Positions 1 to 14,233 of a stretch of DNA of 64,000 nucleotides are shown here, in pieces; position 1 is the first letter of the stretch, and each line of letters starts with the position of its first letter. The stretch is taken from the NCBI RefSeq assembly GCF_964340395.1, contig NC_135565.1, forward strand, positions 21,682,209-21,746,208, given 5' to 3'. Both the position numbers and the translations under genes were made by a program. The notes under the pieces are model-generated. The model searched no databases, was not told the origin of the DNA, and saw only the letters and a list, made by a program, of their open reading frames with translations. The stretch comes from Glandiceps talaboti. Its lineage: Eukaryota; Hemichordata; Enteropneusta; Spengelidae.

Positions 1-165
1 ACATGCCATTAATTCCAGATTCTCAAACATTCTATTATGACATTGTAATAAAATATGCATTTTTGTCTCATTAAAATTCTTTTGGCGTTTACAAAAGGAC
101 AATTTTGAGTTTTGACTTCTCTAAATTGAAAGCTGATTATATGTATGTGGTAAAAGTGTAAGTGT
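1..165. repeat. Dispersed repeat, inverted partner at 50380-50539
   Basis: Bases about 5-160 match the reverse complement of about 50380-50539 almost base for base (for example CCATTAATTCCAGA and GGTAAAAGTGTA). It is one dispersed-element copy; the family is not recognised. Confidence 0.8.
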
Positions 166-255
166 ATGTTGTAACAGTTGATTCCAATATCTTCTTTAAC
201 TGTGTGAACAGATATGATATTTAGGACTATGTAGAATGCGTAGCTATTACCAAAC

Positions 256-619
256 AGTAATAAAATAATAATACTTTATTTGTCTATAGCGACTTCCATC
301 AACACAGTAACAAACCGATTCACAATAAAATATATAACAATTGATTTAAAAATACAATGATAAAAGTAAGACCAGTTCGACTAATGTAAAATGATAAAAA
401 GAATGATATGGACAACATTTCGATGATTCATCCATAGTGCTTTTGGAAAAGGTACGTTTTAAGAGATGATTTAAAGGAAGCGACAGATGGTGAAACTCTC
501 ATTTCTGTCGGTAAAACATTCCATAAAGTGGGAGCTGCATTAGAGAAAGAGCGATAGCCAAAGTGCTTCTGTTGCCAGTCCACGTGCTCCAAAATGGGTG
601 CGGACGCTGAGCGTGTCAA
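256..619 (-). mobile_element. 3' end of a LINE (reverse-transcriptase ORF tail plus 3' UTR)
   Basis: The minus-strand frame 619-428 contains GYRSFSNAAPTLWNVLPTEM and FKSSLKTYLFQKHYG then stop. This is the typical C-terminal tail of non-LTR retrotransposon ORF2 proteins. It is followed by AATAAA-type signals and a TTA-rich tail to about 256. The copy is 5'-truncated and upstream of the first visible exon. Confidence 0.75.
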
Positions 620-896
620 CCGTTTTGGAATGCGAACTGTGATCAGATCAGTCAGAAAGATAGGCGGGTGCTTGACGGTGAAGGTCCTGCCTCACTGGTG
701 TGATGTGCTTATGCATTTTTGTGTGTGTGACAAGACGTGCAGCAGAAGTTTGGAGCAAGTGGAGTTTAACAGTGAATTGATAGACTTACATGTATATATA
801 TATAACAATAACTTGTGTATTTTGTGTAATACAGCTCTACTTCTCAGTATTGAGCGCTTTTCCTTCAGTTTATGACTTACCTCTTACACTGAATTA

Positions 897-1020
<124 letters not shown>

Positions 1021-1383
1021 GAACAGTCTTTGCATTTTTTATTTCAAATGGAAAATGAACACTGAAAAAGATATATTCAATTGGCAAAAGTGGTTGGACT
1101 AACACTAAGAGTAGCTTTTCTGTTGGATGAACGATTTCTAAACACTAATTAAATCAGACAGGTTATTTAATATAAGATTAGATATTCAGAATCTTTCATA
1201 CGATACTGGATATCTTTTGAGACAATTTTGTATCTTTTCTTACAATGATCGGAAGAAACAAACACATTGTTATCTTTGGCCAGAAAATTTCTCTAATTGT
1301 TCCTATAATACAAACTGGAACATATCATGTCAGGTCGGTCCAAAGAATAACTTAGAAATTAACGTGTTTCTTTAACCTGTCAG

Positions 1384-1643
1384 GTCATCTTATTTTGGAC
1401 ACGGTGGACTGCACGAACCCAAATGGCGGGAAATTACCTCAGAATGTTGACGTCATGCTGTCTGACTTCGCTGGAGGTGCTTCTGGATTCCCAATGACAT
1501 TTCATGGTGGTCGATATACAGGTGAATCAACGATCTAGGATTCCCTTTTTGGTGTGACAATTACCGGGGTCAATTAGAATTACGAGTAACAACACTATAC
1601 TAAATGTACTAATGGAATCAATGTACATTTCTGCATATGTATT

Positions 1644-1688
<45 letters not shown>

Positions 1689-3390
1689 ATAAAAATAAAA
1701 ATAATGTACCTTTACTCTATAGCATTTAATTAAAAAAATCTTTATGTGCTTTAATTGCAATACAAATGCAAACATGATTTGAAGGATCTGTTGAAAAGAT
1801 AGGTAGTTTTGAATGAGTGTAATAATGTTACTGAGCGAAGACAGGTTGACAGTTATGCTAAATGGTATATGATATATTCATTGTACTTGCTATGCATAAA
1901 ACATAACTTTGATTAACTGTTAGAGTGACATACTTTCGATTTCAATTTTGTGGTTTATATTTTATTTTATTTTATTTTATTCATTTGTTTTATTTTTCAG
2001 AGGAATGGAAGGCAAATTTTATAAAACGTGAACGACTAAAACTCCTGTATTATAAGACACAGATTGTACGTCAAGTTAACCCTATAGTATATTGTCCCTT
2101 CGCTGGCTACTTTGTCGAAGCTCACCCATCTGATAAGTAAGTTAGCCCTCCAAGTGTATTGTTCCTTCACGTTGTCGAGGTTCATCCTACTGATAAGTTA
2201 ACCCTACAGTATATTGTCGACGTCCCTTTCGCTGGCTACGTTGTCGAGACTCATCCTACTGATAAGTTAACCCTACAGTATATTGTCGACGTCCCTTTGA
2301 TGGCTACGTTGTCGAGGTTTATCCTACTGATAAGTTAACCCTACAGTATATTGTCGACTTCCCTTTGATAGCTACGTTGTCGAGGCTCATCCTACTGATA
2401 AGGACATTCAAGACATTTTGATATAAGAAACCAATCAATATCTAATCTACAGGACAAAGGAAATATATCAGTCATATCAAATTTATGATACCGCAAACGG
2501 TGTTTCACCTGAATCAGTAAATATTCAGATGAGATACAGTTTTATATTACCATATAGATGATGACATAATTACATTTCCTTTGACAAATATTGACAGGTA
2601 ATGTATAATGGCATTGTTTGAATATGATCAATTTATAATTTAATACTCCTTTCAAATTATTTAATATTAAAGGTACATAAAGGAAACCAATACGAAGAAT
2701 GACCCTACAGACCTGAATAAACTCATTAATAAATTTTCACCAAATATCAGAACATGGACACCGAAACCAGGAGCTACATTGGATCTGGGAATTCTACTTA
2801 AGGACACAAAAGACCCGTAAGTTAGTTGCAAACTACACGTAATGTGTTGACATTAATTCGTTAATAAATTGTGAATAATAATTGTGTCGTCAAATCACTT
2901 GTTTTAGCATGCATGCATGCATACATACATACATACATACATACATACATACATACATACATACATACATACATGTACATACATACATACATACATACAT
3001 ACATGCATGCATACATACATACATACATACATACATACATACATACATACATACATACATACATACATGTACATACATACATACATACATACATACATAC
3101 ATGCATGCATGCATGCATGCATACATACATACATACATACATACATACATACATACATACATACATACATACATGTACCGTACATACATACATACATACA
3201 TACATACATACATACATACATACATACATGTACTACGAAGGTCAATTCAAGCTAAATAACGATGGTACGATAGCAATGCACGATTAGCCGACATCTACAT
3301 CGGATTTTAATCAGATTGACATACATACATACATACATACATACATACATACATACATACATACATACATACATACATACATACATACAC

Positions 3391-3421
<31 letters not shown>

Positions 3422-4805
3422 CGCATGCATACATACATACATACATACATACATACATACATACATACATACATACACACATACATGCATACATACATAC
3501 ATACATACATACATACATACATACATACATGCATACATACATACATACATACATACATACATACATACATACATACATACATACATGCACGCACGCACGC
3601 ATGCATGCATGCATGCATACATACATACATACATACATACATGCACACACACACACACACATACATACATACATACATACATACATACATACATACATAC
3701 ATACATACATGCATGATACATACGTACATACACATACATACATACATACATACACACATACATACATACATACATACATACATACATACATACATACATA
3801 CATACATACATACATACATGCATACATGCATGATACATACATACATACATACATACATACATACATACATACATACGTGCACACACTCACACACACACAC
3901 ACACACATAATCATAATCATATCATAGCGAGATATATTCTTTTTACTTTTCTTTTTTTTAAAATATAATTATGTTTTGTAACGACAATATTTCAAGTAAC
4001 CTAGGGTATACATGGTTTTTATTGTTTTCAGTTCTGCCATTCAAGCTCCACTGATTGGAACAAAACTTCTTAAGGACAGGTAATATGATTATCCCCTAGT
4101 ACCATGCAATATTTAAGTAATACAACCATACCCTGGGTATATACCAAGAGTTTTTGACCCGTGAACGAAATATATGCACGAGTGATATTGAGTTCACTGG
4201 TCAAACCGATTTGTATACCCCCCCCCCCCTTGAGAGGGGTTATCGCTATTATAGTATACCAGCATTTATACTACGGCTAGACCGACCTGGCCAATCAGAG
4301 GCCTTGATTTCGGTTGGTTATATGGAGCCATAACCCACTCTTTCTTAGGGGTGTGACTTATCCGTTTGAGCCAATCACGCCGTAGTAAGATAGTACAACT
4401 CGTTCGGTAGGGTTATGTGTCAAAAACTCGGGGGCTACGACCCCTCGTTTATTGGCACATAGCCCTCCCTAACGAGTTGACTATCTAGTACATTGAAAAA
4501 AATCGAAAACAAGATAAGAATTAACAATTTATGGTTTTCGTTTGTGTCGAATATGAATTATTTGCATAACAATGAAGCTGCTCTCAAGACGGTTGATCTG
4601 ACGCGTATATCACACCAAATTACAAGTACAGTTATGAATAAATCACTTGTTTAACTCAAGGTATTTACTTGAAATGTTTTTATACGGCATACTTCGTGAC
4701 TAGGTGGCGTGACACGTGAGGAGATAGACATGACAGTAGGTTGATTAATAGTCCTGCTTGCGTATGGAGTAAGTCTTCCCCCCCGATGGCAGACAGACAG
4801 ATCTC

Positions 4806-4848
<43 letters not shown>

Positions 4849-5954
4849 TCAGAGCATAAGCAACTAAAAATTAAGAAAAGTTCATGTAAAGGACGTTTGA
4901 TTATTCGATATCTCAATGACTACTGATTCAATATGATATACTTACTGCAAATTTATCATTTGAGAGCAAACTTCTTCATTCTAGTTGGGAGTTCGACAAA
5001 TACCTCAGTCGAATCAATGCATATGTATACGATGAAATATTTGCATATCCTGAATGGATTGAGTTCTATTACAAGTGGTGTGGATTTAAGAACTACAACT
5101 TGGTGCTGAGGGTGAGTTGAATAACATACAATAATCAGTCAATAGGGAACTTGCAAACCTGCCATCTTGAATCACAATTAATGAATTCATGGTTAGCCTG
5201 ACCTTTATAGGAGGTTTATTCTATTGATTGCTCCACATTAGGTGTTTTGATAACCACAGACAATCCCATAGTCCTTTGCCTCTGAGCATGCTCAGTCTGG
5301 ATTGCAAGTTCCCTATTAGAACGAGTGAAGCAGGGGTGTTGATCATCTTTTCAATGGGACATTTATTCGTATTTGCCCTATTTACAGTGAAGTGTTAAAA
5401 TATTTAGTTATATAGTTCAGCAAAATACGAATCTTGTCAATACACAATCTTTACATAGGCTTTTCCGGATTAAGGAAGAGTGTGGTTCAATATCATTTAT
5501 ACTGTTTTGTAGGCAAACGAAAGTGCTATGTATACATATATGAATACAATACACCCGGGTAACAATTAAACATACAAAGCGGACTGGTTTCTAAAAAAAA
5601 CACCAAATTGGATGTCGATTAGAGTAGATTTGTTGTAGAATGATTCAACGTATATTCTAATGTACATTGAGAAAAGGTATTTACAAATACACTATTTACA
5701 TGTTTTCATTATTCATTACGTACGTAGCTTATAAATGGGTTCAAAACATCACCATCATCATCACCACCACCACCACCACTGCCACCACCACCATCACCAT
5801 CACCATCACCACCACCACCACCACCACCACCATCACCATCATCATCATCATCATCATCACCACCACCATCTTCATCATCATCATCCTCATCATCATCACC
5901 ACCACCACCACCACCACCACCACCACCACTGCCACCACCACCACCACCACCACC

Positions 5955-5988
<34 letters not shown>

Positions 5989-6040
5989 TCATCACCACCA
6001 CCACCACCACCACCACCACCACCACCACCACCATCACCAC

Positions 6041-6083
<43 letters not shown>

Positions 6084-6270
6084 TTATTGTCTATCTAGAT
6101 GATAGAGACAACAGATGATTTTGAACCAATCGAAGGTGGCTATGATTATCTAGTTGACTTCTCAGGAGATGAACCAACGTTTCCAACTAAACGACCGCAA
6201 AGAGAACACAGCTATCTAGAGGTATGTATACTAATACCTGTATACATGCAATCATGCACATGCGTGTGTA

Positions 6271-6317
<47 letters not shown>

Positions 6318-6374
6318 GCGTGCGTGCATGCATGTATGTATGTATGTATGTATGTATGTATGTATGTATGTATG

Positions 6375-6413
<39 letters not shown>

Positions 6414-6416
6414 ATG

Positions 6417-6447
<31 letters not shown>

Positions 6448-6815
6448 TGCATGCATGCATGCAATCATGCACGTGCGTATGTGTGTATACATGCATGTAT
6501 GTATGTATGTATGTATGTATGTATTTATGTATGTATGTATGTATGTATGTATGTACGTACGTATGTACGTACGTACGTACGTACGTATGTATGTATGTAT
6601 GTATGTATGTATGTATGTATGTATGTATAACCATTTTGAACCATTTTAATTTAAATGTATACACATTAATGTGTCGACGAGAAACAATTGGTCACTACTA
6701 CAACTGTCAGGAGATGAACCAACGTTTCCAACTAAACGACCGCAAAGAGAACACAGCTATCTAGAGGTATGTATACTAATACCTGTATACATGCAATCAT
6801 GCACATGCGTGTGTA

Positions 6816-6864
<49 letters not shown>

Positions 6865-6963
6865 GCGTGCGTGCATGCATGTATGTATGTATGTATGTAT
6901 GTATGTATGTATGTATGTATGTATGTATGTATGTGTGTGTATGTATGTATGTATGTATGTATG

Positions 6964-6994
<31 letters not shown>

Positions 6995-9900
6995 TGCATG
7001 CATGCATGCAATCATGCACGTGCGTATGTGTGTATACATGCATGTATGTATGTATGTATGTATGTATGTATGTATGTATGTATGTATGTATGTATAACCA
7101 TTTTGAACCATTTTAATTTAAATGTATACACATTAATGTGTCGACGAGAAACAATTGGTCACTACTACAACTGACAGCTTGACGATTTGTTATTCCAAGT
7201 TCAGTTCTAGAAATCAATATATAAGTTTCATCTCCGGGACATCTTATGACACAGAAGTCGGACACTGCTTTAGTCCATAAGATTATTACATGTAGTAATT
7301 ATTCTTATGTATTTCCCCTCTGTGTCTATCATTCTCACTCACTCACTCACTCACTCACTAACTCACTGTTTGTTCCTCACCCATCCCACTCCCACTTGCC
7401 TCAATCTCTATCTCTGTGTGACCCTCACACCTCTTATTCACTTCTCATTGTCCTTATCTGTACCGCTTTGCCTCTGTTCTAACCTCCCCTTCCATCCAGA
7501 TACGTAATAGAATTGGAGTACACCGACAGACAATAAAGACTGGTAATTTCTGGGATGATCTTTACATTGGATTCAACAACCGTATCACACGGACACCAGA
7601 CACATTTCACTATCTGTAAGTATAGGTATCACACGGACACCAGACACATTTCACTATCTGTAAGTATAGGTATCACATGGACACCAGACACATTTCACTA
7701 TCTGTAAGTATAGATATCACACGGACACCAGACACATTTCACTATCTGTAAGTATAGGTATCACACGGACACCAGACACATTTCATTATCTGTAAGTATA
7801 GGTATCACACAGACACCAGACACATTTCACTATCTGTAAGTATAGGTATCACACGGACACCAGACACATTTCATTATCTGTAAGGTATCACACGGACACC
7901 AGACACATTTCACTATCTGTAAGTATAGGTATCACACAGACACCAGACACATTTCACTATCTGTAAGTATAGGTATCACACGGACACCAGACACATTTCA
8001 TTATCTGTAAGTATAGGTATCACACGGACACCAGACACATTTCATTATCTGTAAGTATAGGTATCACACGGACACCAGACACATTTCATTATCTGTAAGG
8101 TATCACACGGACACCAGACACATTTCACTATCTGTAAGTATAGGTATCACAAGGACACCAGACACATTTCACTATCTGTAAGTATAGGTATCACACGGAC
8201 ACCAGACACATTTCACTATCTGTAAGTATAGGTATCACACAGACACCAGACACATTTCACTATCTGTAAGTATAGGTATCACACGGACACCAGACACATT
8301 TCACTATCTGTAAGTATAGGTAATACACGGACACCAGACACATTGCACTATCTGTAAGTATAGGTATCACACGGACACCAGACACATTTCACTATCTGTA
8401 AGTATAGGTATCACACAGACACCAGACACATTTCACTATCTGTAAGTATAGGTATCACACGGACACCAGACACATTTCACTATCTGTAAGTATAGGTATC
8501 ACACGGACACCAGACACATTTCACTATCTGTAAGTGTAGGTGTCACACGGACACCAGACACATTTCACTATCTGTAAGTGTAGGTGTCACACGGACACCA
8601 GACACATTTCACTATCTGTAAGTGTAGGTGTCACACGGACACCAGACACATTTCACTATCTGTAAGTGTAGGTGTCACACGGACACCAGACACATTTCAC
8701 TATCTGTAAGTGTAGGTGTCACACGGACACCAGACACATTTCACTATCTGTAAGTGTAGGTGTCACACGGACACCAGACACATTTCACTATCTGTAAGTG
8801 TAGGTGTCACACGGACACCAGACACATTTCACTATCTGTAAGTGTAGGTGTCACACGGACACCAGACACATTTCACTATCTGTAAGTGTAGGTATCACAC
8901 GGACACCAGACACATTTCACTATCTGTAAGTATATGTATCACACAGACACATTTCACTATCTGTAAGTATAGGTATCACACAGACACCAGACACATTTCA
9001 CTATCTGTAAGTATAGGTATCACACAGACACCAGACACATTTCACTATCTGTAAGTATAGGTATCACACGGACACCAGACACATTTCACTATCTGTAAGT
9101 ATAGGTATATCACACAGACACCAGACACATTTCACTATCTGTAAGTATATGTATCACACAGACACATTTCACTATCTGTAAGTATAGGTATCACACAGAC
9201 ACATTTCACTATCTGTAAGTATAGGTATCACACGGACACCAGACACATTTCACTATCGGTAAGTATAGGTATCACACAGACACCAGACACATTTCACTAT
9301 CTGTAAGTATAGGTATCACACAGACACCAGACACATTTCACTATCTGCAAGTATAGGTATCACAAGGACACCAGACACATTTCACTATCTGTAAGTATAG
9401 GTATCACACAGACACCAGACACATTTCACTATCTGTAAGTATTGGTATCACACAGACACCAGACACATTTCACTATCTGTAAGTATAGGTATCACACAGA
9501 CACCAGACACATTTCACTATCTGTAAGTATAGGTATCACACAGACACCAGACACATTTCACTATCTGTAAGTATAGGTATCACACAGACACCAGACACAT
9601 TTCACTATCTGTAAGTATAGGTATCACACGGACACCAGACACATTTCACTATCTGTAAGTATAGGTATCACACGGACACCAGACACATTTCACTATCTGT
9701 AAGTATAGGTATCACACGGACACCAGACACATTTCACTATCTGTAAGTATAGGTATCACATGGACACCATACACATTTCACTATCTGTAAGTATAGGTAT
9801 CACACAGACACTGGACACATTTCACTATCTGTAAGTATAGGTATCACACAGACACTGGACACATTTCACTATCTGTAAGTATAGATATCACACAGACACC

Positions 9901-11369
9901 AGACACATTTCACTATGTGTAAGTATATGTATCACACAGACACCAGACACATTTCACTATGTGTAAGTATAGGTATCACACAGACACTGGACACATTTCA
10001 CTCTGTGTCTGTAAGTACATATTGGGACCTGTTGATTGACAAATTGACAAAAATCTCCCTGTGCTTGTGAACTGTGCTAATGTGTTCAACCATGCACGTA
10101 AAATATGTAGGGAATGTATCATTCATGTCTATAATAATCACAGTGACCATAGTATCGTGGAATGGATACACAAAAATAGCAAACAGTTGTTATAGAAAAT
10201 GATATGTTTGCAGATAACAGAACCTGTTGGTAAAGTAATCCATAAACATTAAGTATGTATCACCTTGCATTGTGTTTGTGTAATTTTAATACATCGTATT
10301 GAATTTAGATTTTGGAATCATATGCAAATCCTCGTTTCGACGGATCCACCGGATTGGGAATCATTCCTTCGTGAACAAAATGAAAGGGGTTCAACACAGA
10401 AAGAAGTCTGGAAGCCTTCGGATCCAGCAATGATTGCTGGTATGTTTCAATTGCATAATACCTATTCATACATCTTTCGTGGTGTTATTTTCCAGGTACT
10501 TTCCATCCAGTTATTTTGGTTGAATGTGATGCAGCAGAGTTTGTGTCATTTGGTGTTCATATTACTAATAACTTATATCATAATATCATAACTAGGCAAA
10601 TCTCATAAAGCTTGCGCAAGGTAGATTCATTTGTGACCAGCTGCCTCACGATGATATTGTAGATAGTGCCCTCCGCGTGGAGAATGTGCATAGCATATAG
10701 AATGAGCATGCGTAGTCATAGCACTGCAATGCATCCTTGGGTAAAATCACCAAAAACACATTGCATAGTATATAGGATGCGCATGCGTACTTGTCATTGA
10801 GCCGCTACGTGGCCACTGCATGGCCAATGCGTGAGCTGTTACTGGTTTCGTACCCATAACCTCAGTGCTCTGTGCCATATAATGATGCAATGACTTATAG
10901 AGGACACAGCACTTCGGCTACATCCACCAGTGAAGTATAGCATTTTACTGGATAGTAGGTTAACCGTGATAACATATCAATATTGTGTTGATTACTTTAC
11001 GATAGAGTTGTCAGTCTGTACCAGATTGCAACACTGATAGTCCACATTCTTGACACATACACAGGCTACATCAAGTATTGTCCTCCCTACACGTATAATA
11101 CAAACATTTTATTACTACGTCACACATATATTGAAAACATTTACTTTCGAGCTGGCTAGTAAAATAGACAAATTCTCCTGTTATTTGAATGACTAGTAAG
11201 TCGTGACGTCATAAAACTTTGTTTTCAATATGGATTAATTTCAGGAAATGTCACCCCAGTAAAGCCTACAGCACATTTTAAACTTCTTGGCATGGATGTA
11301 CGCTACCTGTTACCCATCAGCGTTGGAATTGCTGCAATCATTACCTTGCAAGTGTTACAACGAAAGTAG
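1384..11369 (+). CDS. 3' part of an unrecognised single-pass membrane protein gene (nine exons)
   Basis: Exons: 1384-1521, 2001-2136, 2673-2816, 4032-4079, 4985-5111, 6099-6221, 7500-7615, 10309-10439 and 11245-11369 (stop TAG 11367-11369). All introns are GT-AG, and phases agree across each junction to give one open frame of 361 codons. The gene starts before the window. The visible protein is rich in Trp, Tyr and Phe (WIEFYYKWCGFKNYNL, NFWDDLYIGFNNR, DWESFLREQNERG). It has an NVT glycosylation sequon, then one hydrophobic segment (YLLPISVGIAAIITLQVL) and only a QRK tail, so nearly everything visible is probably extracellular or lumenal. I do not recognise the family. A large ectodomain with a membrane segment at the extreme C-terminus also occurs in auxiliary subunits of sperm channels, but I could not match residues, so no function is assigned. 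Three of its exon ends have been duplicated into the following intron. Confidence 0.85.
1648..1687. repeat. (AAC)n microsatellite
   Basis: Thirteen or so AAC triplets in the intron after 1521. Confidence 0.95.
2137..2400 (+). repeat. Four degenerate tandem copies of the preceding exon's 3' end
   Basis: Each unit of about 62-69 bases repeats the exon sequence GTTAACCCTA.AGTATATTGT, GCTGGCTAC.TTGTCGA and CATC..ACTGATAAG. The exon's own donor reads GATAA|GTAAGT, while the copies read GATAAGTTAACC, so the donor is lost in them. Confidence 0.9.
2908..3231. repeat. (CATA)n microsatellite with GCAT interruptions
   Basis: Tetranucleotide array in intron 3 of the plus-strand gene. It generates long spurious ORFs on both strands. 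Confidence 0.97.
3314..3910. repeat. (CATA)n/(CA)n compound microsatellite
   Basis: Second and longer CATA array in the same intron, with CA and GCAT blocks. Confidence 0.97.
4388..4499. mobile_element. Foldback (hairpin) MITE
   Basis: The left arm, TAGTACAACTCGTT with GGTAGGG and ATGTG, is complementary to the right arm, with CACATAGCCCTCCC and AACGAGTTGACTA. The loop is GC-rich. It lies in intron 4 of the plus-strand gene; the flanking 4130-4388 is also GC-richer and repeat-like. Confidence 0.6.
4788..4847. repeat. (GACA)n microsatellite
   Basis: GACA tandem repeats in intron 4 of the plus-strand gene. Confidence 0.95.
5141..5317. mobile_element. MITE family A, internally deleted copy
   Basis: Terminal inverted repeats AATAGGGAACTTGCAA and TTGCAAGTTCCCTATT. 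It shares interior motifs (GAGCATGCTCAGTCTGGA, AATCCCATAGTCCTTTGC) with copies at 11491-11742 and 26381-26598 and a fragment near 38826. It begins 30 bases after the exon ending at 5111. Confidence 0.85.
5747..6083. repeat. (CAC/CAT)n trinucleotide array abutting an acceptor
   Basis: About 110 CAY triplets end 15 bases before the exon at 6099. A poly-His reading frame spans them but is out of phase with the exon, so I take it as intronic. The pyrimidine tract of the acceptor is correspondingly short (TTATTGTCTATCTAG). Confidence 0.95.
6162..7173 (+). repeat. Tandem duplication (period 545) of an exon 3' end plus GTAT/TG microsatellite
   Basis: Bases 6162-6221 (the last 60 bases of exon 6099-6221 and its donor) recur at 6707-6766, with the following ATGCAATCATGCAC, TG and GTAT arrays and a unique tail (GTCGACGAGAAACAATTGG). 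The second copy keeps the donor but has no upstream half-exon. Confidence 0.95.
7333..7364. repeat. (CTCA)n microsatellite
   Basis: Short CTCA run followed by a pyrimidine-rich tract leading to the acceptor at 7499. Confidence 0.9.
7616..10018 (+). repeat. 44-bp minisatellite, about 54 copies, made of exon end plus 5' splice site
   Basis: Each unit repeats the last coding bases of exon 7500-7615 (GGTATCACACGGACACCAG, ACACATTTCACTATCT) followed by the donor GTAAGTATAG. Variants include a block at about 8530-8890 with GTAAGTGTAGGTGTC, units shortened by loss of ACACCAG, and a few with CACAGACACTGG. The first donor is the one that keeps the reading frame open: reading on gives CTG TAA, an immediate stop. 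Confidence 0.97.
11245..11369 (+). CDS. Terminal exon with membrane anchor of the unrecognised gene
   Basis: The acceptor is TTTCAG before 11245. The exon supplies the last 41 residues: a short linker with the NVT sequon, GMDVRYLLPI, then about 17 hydrophobic residues and VLQRK before TAG. The charged residues after the helix fit a type I orientation with a three-residue cytosolic tail. Confidence 0.85.
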
Positions 11370-11380
11370 GAAATTTAAGC

Positions 11381-11433
11381 ATTAAAGTTTGGAAGTCTTT
11401 GCGACAATTTCAAAAGAACTGTGTTAGAATAAA
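11381..11433 (+). terminator. Poly(A) signals of the plus-strand gene
   Basis: ATTAAA at 11381-11386 lies 12 bases after the stop codon, and AATAAA at 11428-11433 lies 59 bases after it. Either would give a very short 3' untranslated region. The second is canonical and more likely. A MITE copy begins at 11491. Confidence 0.5.
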
Positions 11434-11490
11434 TTCTCAATTTTCAAAGGTGAATTATCTTGTTGATTTGATAGAATTGAAAGTTGTACA

Positions 11491-11742
11491 AATGGGGAAC
11501 TTGCAAACCAGACTGAGCACGCTCAGATGCAAAGGACTATGGGATTATCTGTGGTTATCGTAATACCTAATCTGGAGCTACTGATAAAATTAACCTCCCA
11601 CAATTGTCAGGGTAACTATGAATTGATTATTTGTGATTGCAAAAAATGTATCAACACTGTTTACAATACTAATTGATTAGTATTTATTATCACATTTCCC
11701 ATGATGCAACATTCAACATGGCGGGTTTGCAAGTTTGCTATT
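11491..11742. mobile_element. MITE family A, near full-length copy
   Basis: It starts GGGGAACTTGCAAACC and ends GGTTTGCAAGTTTGCTATT. The interior matches the reverse complement of 26381-26598. It lies just after the plus-strand gene. Confidence 0.8.
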
Positions 11743-13371
<1,629 letters not shown>

Positions 13372-13685
13372 ACCATTTGACAAGAGACTGGTCAAATTAC
13401 AACAAATAATTACAATTATTATTTGAATTCTTCTACCCATTTATCCAGTACATTGCAATGATAACTTATCTAAACATTATGGCCTTTGAAAGAGGTGATG
13501 ATGACATGCGAATAACAAAAATAAATTCATATAAATTACTAAAGATACTCTCAACATTGAGCATGTGATTAACAATAATCTAAAAACTACAAAGAATGGA
13601 TAAAGAAAGAGTTAAAATTTCTTTCATCATAAACTTGGTTAAATTAAAATTCAAATACTTTATAAAAAATTTTAACTAGTGGTGT

Positions 13686-13790
13686 TCAGACCATGATAGT
13701 CTTGCCAACCGTACTGGCTTTACGTCTCTTGGTACTCCTACCAACTCTGAAGTCATCACAATCTTGACTGTTAGAAATCTCAAATTCAGA
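13686..13790 (-). CDS. HORMAD1: Last HORMAD exon, probable closure motif
   Basis: Residues 603-636 end in [16 protein letters not shown] before TGA at 13688-13686. The KRRK cluster followed by a short tail resembles the C-terminus of vertebrate HORMAD1, where the tail is a closure motif bound by the HORMA domain of another molecule. That binding is inferred here from the family. Confidence 0.85.
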   Translation of the reverse strand, partial: SEFEISNSQDCDDFRVGRSTKRRKASTVGKTIMV

Positions 13791-14192
13791 CTGATGAGGA
13801 AAAAACAAATATCAAGTATTACTCAATTTGTTTTAACATCTTTTTGTAAATCAATTCATTGAAATATGCAATGCAAGTCTGAATTTACTATGGATTCTGT
13901 TACTGAAACATTGTTATTGATGCATGGGGCATAACAAAAACAACAACACTTGAACACCAACATTTGTAGAGCTGAGAAATCAAAGTGTGCATGGCGCAAG
14001 TCTGAATTTAGTATGGATTCTGTTACTGAACCATGGTGATTGATACATGGGCACAACAACAACAACAACATTTGTAGAGCTGAGAATTGAAATATGAAAG
14101 GTGTGTGTGTGGTATCAGTCTGAATATTGACTATGGATTCTGTTACAGAACTATGGTGATTGATACATGGGGCATAACAACAACAACACTTG

Positions 14193-14233
<41 letters not shown>

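Noticed and set aside
594-875. 93-codon plus-strand ORF
   Set aside because: Overlaps the antisense of the LINE tail; no supporting similarity.
2861-3927. Long ORFs of repeated YIHT/MYVC type on both strands
   Set aside because: Pure translations of CATA/GTAT microsatellites in every frame; also at 6187-7116, 51052-51957 and 52656-53283.
5735-6118. Poly-His ORF of 127 codons
   Set aside because: Translation of the CAY array; out of phase with the following exon and stops just after it.
7616-10018. CRISPR-like array
   Set aside because: Units are contiguous 44-bp copies without unique spacers and derive from an adjacent exon; the host is an animal.
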